Of a stretch of 64,000 nt of DNA, positions 56,438 to 64,000 are shown piece after piece. This stretch comes from Ligustrum vulgare. Its lineage: Eukaryota; Streptophyta; Magnoliopsida; Lamiales; Oleaceae. Made by a program: the position numbers and the translations under genes. The stretch's first letter is position 1, and each line of letters opens with the position of its first letter. Where the stretch lies: positions 93,102,925 through 93,166,924 of the forward strand of contig OY743168.1 of the NCBI GenBank assembly GCA_963555705.1. Direction: 5' to 3'. Below the pieces are notes generated by a model, which was not told where the DNA came from, made no database searches, and saw nothing but the letters and a program-made list of their open reading frames with translations.

Positions 56438-57229
56438 AAAGGGACAATTTAGAAAATTATTTAATTAATATATTTTAAATAAACTCTGGACTTGTAAAAG
56501 TTCCTTAAAATGTGTTAGTAATTCTTGAATCTAAGTAACATTCATAATGGATGTGTTAACTTTAGTTAGTTAAACATTGTAATATAGATAATACAATAAA
56601 TGTTAAGTGTCACATCTACATGTTAACTTTTACAATTATATGAGTGTTACATTAGATGTATTAAATTTACTCTTCAATAACTTAATTAACTAATTAATGA
56701 CTATTTAATATATTTCTCTATCTTGTTTTTCTTTCCTGTTTTCAATATAAATTGTCATATTACATGTTAAAATAATTTTTAACTTTAACAAACAAGTTAA
56801 TAATACACCTAAAAAGATTCATTTAACAAACATGTTAACATATCAAATGTTGGTATAAAAATAACTATTAGTTAACATATGATACTAACAAATATTTTAA
56901 CACATTCATTGTAGATGCTCTAAAACCCTTCTTCGTTCTAGTACGTAGTTTCATAAACTATTCTTATAAATATAAAACTAAAAAAATATTAATTTTTTCT
57001 ATATATATATATATTATTCTATCTTTTAATAACAATCACAGTACTATCATAATTCATAAAGACATAAACCATTCTTATAAATATAAAACAAAAATTATAT
57101 TAATTTTTATTCTATAATAACAGTCACATGATCTCCGCCATATATAGGCCAATAGACAAAGGATCTCGCTGGTCATGTATGCCTAAATATAAAATTGTAC
57201 ACGTACATTGAACTTTTTTTCTTTTTTTA
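56438..57229. other. AT-rich intergenic region, MITE-like
   Basis: There is no gene. Partly inverted motifs such as 'taactttagttagttaa' (about 56558) and 'aactattagttaacat' (about 56862), with 'gatgctcta' at 56911, suggest a degenerate MITE. Confidence 0.4.
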
Positions 57230-57370
57230 AAAACACAATAGGGACCAAAATGTGTAAATTTCCCAAATTAATATTGGATTCACACCATGTGCATTTTCCG
57301 ATTTTCGACTGCAAAGCGTCTGATATTGCTGGAGCCCGGTTGGCGAAGGACAAGTTAATTTATAGCTATG
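57230..57370 (+). repeat. Duplicated flank block P2, copy 2
   Basis: Partner of 39880-39995: the ATTCACACCATGTGCA and GACTGCAAAGCGTCTGATAT motifs lie in the same order and spacing. Confidence 0.7.
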
Positions 57371-58428
57371 ATACATCTCTGCAGAAATGACGACGGTCCA
57401 ATGAATTACAATATTTAGTTGATCTATTTGTTTTAAATTAAAAATTAAAAAATGGTGATTAAATATCTATAATTAGTCAAAATTATTGAAAGAATTGAAT
57501 AGGATGGAGAAAGAAATGATTAAAAAATAAATAAATAATACAAGACAATAATAAAGGGTGATCCAAAATGATCAAAGACTTAATCGATCACGTAATCGGT
57601 GTCCTCAAACGATATTTACTTCTTCTCACTAATTTTATGGTCCTAAAGGACGTCACAATAAATGGCTTAAGGGATTGAATCAATGAAAAAGTAGAAGAAA
57701 ACTGCTTATTTTCTTCTAAGAACATAATGAACACACACAAAAAAAAAAAAAAAAAAGATTTTTTATTGTACATTTGGGAAAAGTTTTGATCTTTTATTTA
57801 TATTGATGAATTCAATGTGTCTGTATTTCCAAATAACCCTATGAAGTGGTGCAAGCTTCACCGCAAAAAAGCCATGCCTTTTCTCCAAAAGATTTATGAA
57901 AAATCAAAATTTCAACTTCACAAGTCACAACGGTCAGAAACGGATTCTCTTGCAATCACATATGCATAACAGATTGCGATCGTAAAGCACAAAAAACAAG
58001 TGCGTTTGCTTCGTTTCATGCAGCAATTGCGATCGCAAGGTGTTACTTGTTAGTTATTTATTTTCCATTCCATTTTTCATCAACTTTTTAATGCAAGACA
58101 TTCAGCTCTTCAACACTTCTTTAAACATGATTTCCAACAGCGATCCACCACACCTAAGGCTTTCTACCCCTTCTGAGCGTATTTTGTTTTACAGTTAGAA
58201 CATGCCGTGATGGTTTCACTTTTTATAATAATTATAAGCATAAACAAAAAAAATATAGCATGTATTCTAATCCCACAGTAATTAAACCTAGCTATCTCTC
58301 ACAAGCTTTCATGCACCAGGAAGGAATCTTTCTTGATTTTGGGACCTCTTGTATTCTTTACAATTTGGACTTTCCTACCCTAAGTTGTTCAATTTAGGTT
58401 GTTCACTTAGCATTTTTCTTACAATTTA
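57371..58428. other. Upstream intergenic region of the single-peptide CEP gene
   Basis: I see no gene. Poly(A) lies at 57740-57757, and degenerate sequence without defined elements fills the rest. Confidence 0.45.
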
Positions 58429-58657
58429 GGCCTGTTTGGCGGCCCTATATTAATTGGCAAGAAGACAAAAAAACACAAAATTAGAATCCGTTTGTCAAAC
58501 ATGTTTTTAAATATATTTTTTCTTACACAATTCCCCAAACCACTTTTTAACCATCCACATTTTCTCCTTCTAATTTTTAACCTCACATCTTACCTAAAAA
58601 ATACAAATAAATCAACAAAATAATTTTAATTCCTTTTATTTCCAGCCGAACAGTGCC
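58429..58657. mobile_element. Tourist-like MITE in the CEP promoter region
   Basis: The ends GGCCTGTTTGGCGG and CCAGCCGAACAGTGCC are imperfect inverted repeats, with TTA on the left and TTG on the right as a probable three-base duplication. The internal motif 'cactttttaaccatccacattttctcc' is shared with the other MITEs here. It ends about 8 bp before the TATA-like box of the CEP gene. Confidence 0.65.
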
Positions 58658-58664
58658 TTGACTC

Positions 58665-58673
58665 TTTAAATAA
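58665..58673 (+). promoter_or_regulatory. TATA-like box of the single-peptide CEP gene
   Basis: TTTAAATAA is the only TATA-like motif at a suitable distance (about 95 bp) before the start codon, followed by a CT-rich leader. Confidence 0.5.
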
Positions 58674-58760
58674 CAACTGAGATGAAGGACTTCAACCACA
58701 ACCTGCCCTCTTCAATTTCATTCTCTCCTTCCCCTAGTTCCATCAAAAACTTTTGGTCAA

Positions 58761-59024
58761 ATGGCCAAATTATTTATAACTTGTTTGTTTTTTCTTGTTA
58801 TCATATCACATGAAGTTTTTCTCGCTGAAGGAAGAATGTTTAAATTTGTTAATATTCCAGATGCAAAAGAAACAATACCAGAACCTAGTAGCACTGTTTC
58901 CAACCCTAGAGCACAGTTGCTACAGCAGCATGGAGTTAGATTCACTGAAGCATCTGTGGATTCGTTTCGCCCTACGACTCCAGGTCATAGTCCTGGTATA
59001 GGTCATTCCGAGCATGTAATTTAA
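58761..59024 (+). CDS. CEP peptide hormone precursor with one CEP domain
   Basis: This encodes an 87-residue secreted precursor. Residues 1-22 are a signal peptide (LFITCLFFLVIISHEVFLAEG, cut probably near AEG). A variable linker (25-67) leads to one CEP motif, SFRPTTPGHSPGIGH (68-82), ending five residues before the C terminus, which is the classical CEP layout. The start ATG sits in CAAATGGCC and follows a CT-rich leader; the frame is open without introns. The mature peptide would differ from the second peptide of the gene at 32722 at two positions (S for D at 1, T for G at 6). Peptide processing and CEPR-type perception are inferred from the family. The Lys/Arg-poor tail SEHVI would be trimmed. 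Confidence 0.95.
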   Translation: MAKLFITCLFFLVIISHEVFLAEGRMFKFVNIPDAKETIPEPSSTVSNPRAQLLQQHGVRFTEASVDSFRPTTPGHSPGIGHSEHVI

Positions 59025-59374
59025 GGCATTGTAATGGAGAATCTGCTGTTTGTCTACTTGTTCATGCATTAGTATTTCAATCTTTCTAAGATTGAATTGT
59101 GTATATTTTTACCTTTCTCTTTACAATAATTCTAGATGGAATTCAATTTGAACATTTTAAAGTGACATCGTGATGTGCCAATTTTTCATTGGGTGATGAA
59201 GATGTTAATTAAATAATGAAGTCATCACTACATGAATCATCATCAAATGAAAAGTGAAACATCACAATGTCATTCAAAATGTTTGAAATGAATTTCCCTC
59301 TAAAATTACTCTTATCTTTAACTATGCAAGTTGCATTGTTTATTTTCGATCCGATTGTATTTATGGTTTCCATT
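59025..59374. other. 3' flank of the single-peptide CEP gene
   Basis: This holds the presumed 3' UTR, with AT-rich polyadenylation-like signals (TACAATAATT at about 59122) and a small stem near 59081-59097. No other gene is seen. Confidence 0.5.
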
Positions 59375-59645
59375 AATGAAAAGGCTTTCGTATTACTTTT
59401 TATCAGTCTCTGAGATAGGGTGTGTACAAATAATGAGTTTGAACAAATAAATGCATCTCCCTGAAAATTATTCAAAAAGTACAGTTTATAATCTAAATTC
59501 ATTATTTATGGGTACCTTAAATATATATTTACTTCTCAAATCCATGCATGCATGGCATGGATCTATCCCCTCCCCATTCCTCACAATAATTTACTGCGTA
59601 CATGCACAAGCAGGTCCGTGGGGTCTATAGATATTTAGCCCTTGT
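59375..59645 (+). repeat. Duplicated flank block P3, copy 2
   Basis: Partner of 40490-40682, with one extra insertion (about 59520-59580) relative to that copy. Confidence 0.82.
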
Positions 59646-59813
59646 TTAAGCCCCATTATTTCTCCTTTTTTTTTACAAATTTTTTCTACAGTAATCAATC
59701 TCAACCATCCAAAAAAGTCAAGTTCACAATTTTTTACTTTTCAAATCACTTTTTAACCATTAAATTTTCAAAACCCAAATTTTAAATTAAATTAATGGGG
59801 CTCAAACAAGGGC
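59638..59813. mobile_element. Tourist-like MITE (176 bp)
   Basis: The 18-bp terminal inverted repeats GCCCTTGTTTAAGCCCCA and TGGGGCTCAAACAAGGGC have one mismatch, flanked by TTA (59635-59637 and 59814-59816). Confidence 0.88.
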
Positions 59814-59859
59814 TTAGTGGCAGAAATTACACAAGGACATATTTTTCAACTTCACAATC

Positions 59860-61745
59860 CAAAATTAAGATTAAAAGCAATTTATACATAGATCAGGTCA
59901 CTTTTAATAATTATAATAGTTATTTATCCCACCCAACCCCAAATCATCCCCAATTCCCTTATTTAATCCCTTCCATCTCATTAGTCTCTCTCACTCTTCC
60001 ACCACCGTCCCTTGTTCAACTCCACCTGACCACCTCAGATACTGGTGACAGAGACGCCACCACCGATGAAGAGACGATGCCCCCACTCCACCGCGAAAGC
60101 CATACACTCTCACCCTACCCCCACTGATTCAAATATATGATATTTCGATATGATTTCTCGATCCGAAAAGGAACAAAAAATCAGCCAATTTCGATATCAC
60201 CTCCGTTGACAGGCGCGGCACATAGATCTGATCGATTCAGCACGACGTTGCTGGCGCTGCTTCTTCGTGAGGGTTGCAAATGTCCATCTCTTTTTGTGAT
60301 CGAGATTGCTATGTGGAGGCGGCGACGGTGCGTCTCTTCTTCTCCCAACCATGGGATGGAGTTGTTTTTGTGTGTGGTGTTGGTGTAGACGTCGACGCAG
60401 GCAGCAACGTTTGTGGGGGCAGCGGTGGTGCACGAAGGTGTCTGTGTGCGCGATGGTGTCCGTGTGTAGTAGAGATGTGCAATGCACTTATGGTGGTTCA
60501 GGATGTGGTGTGGTGGTGGTGTAGGTAGCAGCTCGTCGGTGTTTGTGTGTATAGAGGTGTTTGTGTGCAATGGTGTTGCGAGGGTGGTGGTTTTTGTGTG
60601 TTCGAGGTGTGGTGGTGGTGGTTTTTGTATGTTCGAGGTGCGGTGATGGTTTGTGCAGTGGCTGGCGGTGTGACGGTGAAGTTGGATGCAACTGTTGGAG
60701 GTTATTATGGTGGGGTGGTGTTGTGACCAGTTAATAATCCGTGACCATTTGTAAAATCGAAATTTGTGACAAAAAAAAGTTGTAATCAACAAAATTCGAG
60801 ATTCGTGACTTATAAATTAGTTGTGACTTAAGAAATTTGTTTTGTAATTGGAAACTGATCGAAAAAGAAGCCATGGTCAAAATTTTCATAATTTTAATTA
60901 TTTGTGACCAATTATTTGAGTGTTTTGAGACAAAATATTTGAATGATTATGACCAATAAATAATACGTTAGCCAAATAAATTCAAGATCATGACTAAATT
61001 TAGAATTATAATTCACAATTTTTTAAGTTGTGACTAATTATTTTGATATTTGTAACCGAAATAAATTCTAACCTATGATATTGTGATTTGTGATTGAGAA
61101 TCAAGTCGTGGCCTAAGAAATTTATAAATTTTGATCGAAAAGTAAATCGTGAATATCATTTAATAATTTTTGACCTATAAAATTTAATATTTGCAACTTA
61201 TAAAATTTGAGATTTGAGTTGTGACTTAAGATATTTGAGATTTGTGATAAAAAAATGTGCAATGGCGGATTGTTTTATAATTTATGATTAAAATATACAT
61301 GTGGCTTGTAAATTTTATGATTTGTGACCGAGTAATAAGTCATGATATATAATATTTGTCATTTGTGACTGATTAATTTGACATTTTGTGATTGAAAAAT
61401 AAGGTGTGATCTATAAATTTGTAATTTGAGATTGAAAATAAATCATGGCCTATAATTTTTTATTTGTGACAAAAAATAAGCCGTGACAAAATATTTGTGA
61501 CAGAGAAATTAGTTGTGAGCCATAGTTGTAACCGAGAAATAAGTCGTGACCTTTAATATTTGTGATTTGTGACCGATTAATTTGATAAAAAATAAGTCAT
61601 GCTTACAAATTTATTACTTGTGACCAAGAATTAAGTCATCACCAAGCAATTTTATAATTTGTGATCGAGAAATTTTATAATTTATGACCTACAAAATTTG
61701 TGATTTGTGTCTGTGACCACAAATTGTATAATTGTGACCTCAATC
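59860..61745. mobile_element. Putative DNA transposon: GC-rich core plus TGTGAC array
   Basis: A GC- and GTG-rich segment (59940-60720) is followed by about 1 kb (60722-61745) in which TTGTGACC or variants recur about thirty times. This resembles a CACTA-like subterminal array. The same motif in the other orientation occurs at 27250-27475 next to a CACC-rich segment. The long frames here (for example 60792-60181, minus) are His/Thr-rich low-complexity translations and are not called as genes. Termini were not found. Confidence 0.45.
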
Positions 61746-62930
61746 TATTTAATTACATATTTTTTAATTAAAACCCTTATTTTTGTATTAAAACTACAAG
61801 TTTCTTAAATTTTAAATTCCATCTTTTAAACTCCTTACATATGAATTTATATTGACCCAAATTATGGGGATTTGGTCGATGTCGAAGAGCCCATTAGGGT
61901 TTTGTGAAGATGGGCTGAGAAAGAAAAAAGGAAGAAAAAGAAGAATTAGGGTTGAAGCGATGCACATTGGAAGAACCGCGAGATCGCGTGCTATTGCACT
62001 GCGCAATTGCGCGGTCGGATGTAACAAAGGAAGTGTTGTTTTTGTCAAAGCCACGTGATCGCTGGATGGTGTGCCACGCGATTGCGTAGGCTTTACTGCT
62101 AGGCGAGATTTTCTTTTCATATTTTGGTTATTCTATTTCAACAAGGAAACATCTTGGAATACAAGCTATACATGTTTTTGGGGTTATGTTTACCTATAAA
62201 TATGTGTTTGATGAGCCAATTAATTGTACATGAGAGAGTGTCATATTGTGACCAAATAGAGATAAAATTGTGAGCTTTGTTTTTATAGTTTCTTGCAACT
62301 TCTTATGGGATAATTCAAGCGGTAGGAACTCGTGGTTACATAGTAACTCTTTATTAGTAATTTCAATGTCGTCTGTGTCCTTTAATTTGGACCGTCCTTT
62401 GTTGTGATCTGTTCCTGGCCGTTGGATGATCCTTATACTCTTGGATTCGACCTTTGAGTCTCGAGACTCTTCTTGGATACGGAACCCTATTGAATCTGTT
62501 GTTTCGCCTCTCTGGTTCTTCACCTTTCCTATTGAAAATCTTTGTGATTAATCTATATTTCTTAGTGAAAACTTAAGAAATCTTTGATTTACTAAGTCTA
62601 TTGTGGTGATTTGAGTGGCTGAAAGTGAGGCCTTCATTTGTGTGGTATATTCAGTGAGGTTTGAGCCAGATCGAGCGTTCTGATTTGGGTTTTCTTGAGT
62701 GATCTTTCAAGAATTGTTGTAAACTTGTATACTTTGTGAAACTTTTAACAAAATTGAAGTCGTAATCCACTCTAAGTGGAGCTTCAACGAGATATAGTCA
62801 GAGGTTGGGTGAACTCGAGCCTTCGGGTATAAAAATCCCTGTATTCTTAACATTTCTTGTTGGTTTTATTATTTTGCTTCCGCTATTGTGTATATTTTTG
62901 AACCCTTGTTATCGTAACACCTATAAAAAA
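61746..62930 (+). mobile_element. LTR-like non-coding segment
   Basis: It contains a promoter-like CTATAAATATG at about 62193. A downstream segment ending in GGGTATAAAAATCCC, GCTTCCGCTATTGTG and GTTATCGTAACACC resembles the R-U5 end of a plant Copia LTR. No pair or target duplication is visible. Confidence 0.35.
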
Positions 62931-64000
62931 ATTTGTCTATGCTATGACCCTATTTATATATGCAGAAAGACATTGTGATGTCATGGCAGAATTTCCAAGA
63001 CAGCACTAACGCAGGCCACAACAGACAAAACACAGGAACAAAATTGATAGCACATAAGGGGACAGAACATACAGATGCAGGGACCAAACTCTCTAGACGA
63101 AAGATAGCATTCCACTAAAATGATCTAGACATGTCTAGCCTCAACCATTTTCAGAGAATTCTAGAGAATGTTAGTCTGTTCTCTTGTATAAAAAGTTTTA
63201 GTAGGTTGTAGAGAATTCTAGAGGTAACTAGACTGTTAGATCAAATTAATCATAATCTTTCATTAGCCGAGACTTTGAGTAAAGATAGGTAGGAGATGTC
63301 ATTTATAAAGTCCAAGAAAGTGATCTCAAAACAAAGGCTTGTAAGGAAAATATTCAATAATTCAAAGCCTATATTTTTAAAGCTCGTGTTTCTACTTCCT
63401 GTTTCTTGCCCATGAGTTCATTTCCTTGATCAATTGCCGATAGTAAGATTGTCTGAGCTTAAGACTATGAGGCCGCACTATTTTCCTTGAGATTTGCAAG
63501 CCTGTGACACCGTGCTCGCCTCTCCTCAACCTATGTATTATAAGCTCAAGCTGGCTCGCATGGAGGCTCGAATCTAACGATGGAAGAGTTGATTGGCATC
63601 CATTTAACATGTCGAAGCCCAAATTGAATTTTAGGCTAAACATATAAGAGAATTTTTGGAATTTACATGGTTGAGTACTTTGCCTGGTAGAGCACAAAAC
63701 ATTTCACTAAAAGGAGAATGCTGAGATTAATCAAAAATAAATAAATAAATAAAATCACAAACCGAATTTCCATTTTAGGAGAGATTGTCCTCAAAGTGTT
63801 AATTTAAGTGTTCATTCTTCAAAATCAAATAAAGCTAATTAAATTGTTGCAATTTCTAATCTCTATTAGTAAAAATTATACCACAAAACATGAAAATAAG
63901 CATCTTAATAGTACATATATGATATCCTGTCTTGTAAGTTGTAACTGTTTTTATTAAATTTAATTACATAAAAGCTAGGTAGCATTGGGCAGGGTTTTGA
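62931..64000. other. Repeat-like intergenic sequence
   Basis: There is no gene that I can support. A 101-codon minus-strand frame (63697-63392) has no known motif. 'gagaattctagag' occurs twice (63156 and 63211), a small internal repeat. Confidence 0.4.

Noticed and set aside
60181..60792. 203-codon minus-strand His/Thr-rich frame
   Set aside because: Low-complexity translation of a GTG-rich strand with overlapping frames on both strands; no signal peptide or domain.
63392..63697. 101-codon minus-strand frame near the window end
   Set aside because: No recognisable domain or signal, and no supporting promoter; it may be part of a repeat.

Overview
The window is nuclear DNA of a flowering plant, most likely a eudicot. 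It is AT-rich, most of the sequence is nested LTR retrotransposons and DNA transposons, and the only intact genes I can defend are two small genes for C-TERMINALLY ENCODED PEPTIDE (CEP) hormone precursors, a seed-plant family. I cannot name the species.

Layout. 1-15.3 kb is a nested stack. A decayed Copia element (pol remnant 13680-15126, 3' LTR 15139-15261) was split by a CACTA transposon whose right end is at 13679. Inside that CACTA lie a Ty3/gypsy 3' LTR (295-2090) and a complete, young but coding-dead Copia element (2435-8650, TSD CTCCA, LTRs differing by four substitutions and one indel). The CACTA also carries an exon-like piece of a methionine aminopeptidase 1 gene. 16.7-26.7 kb holds a minus-strand chromodomain gypsy relic, a CACTA transposase (TNP2-like) relic, and in that relic a non-autonomous LTR element (TSD ACTTC). 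One LTR of that element contains a gypsy solo LTR (TSD CTTGA), which itself contains two hAT-type elements. 27-32.5 kb is non-coding, with SINE relics, MITEs and an array of GTCACAA motifs.

32.6-59.7 kb is the CEP region. The two-peptide precursor lies at 32722-33117 and the single-peptide precursor at 58761-59024. Non-coding blocks between and beside them recur in the same order, so I read the region as three ancestral tandem units whose middle CEP gene was lost. The middle and third units are pushed apart by MITEs, a solo LTR, two Copia relics facing each other, a second CACTA element (49327-53637, TSD TAT, carrying an isovaleryl-CoA dehydrogenase exon piece) and a LINE relic. 59.8-64 kb is again repeat-like, with a second TGTGAC motif array and LTR-like sequence.

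Functionally, the CEP genes encode secreted peptide hormones of the class perceived by CEPR receptor kinases. Nothing else in the window appears able to make a functional protein. All assignments come from reading the sequence; no database search was run.
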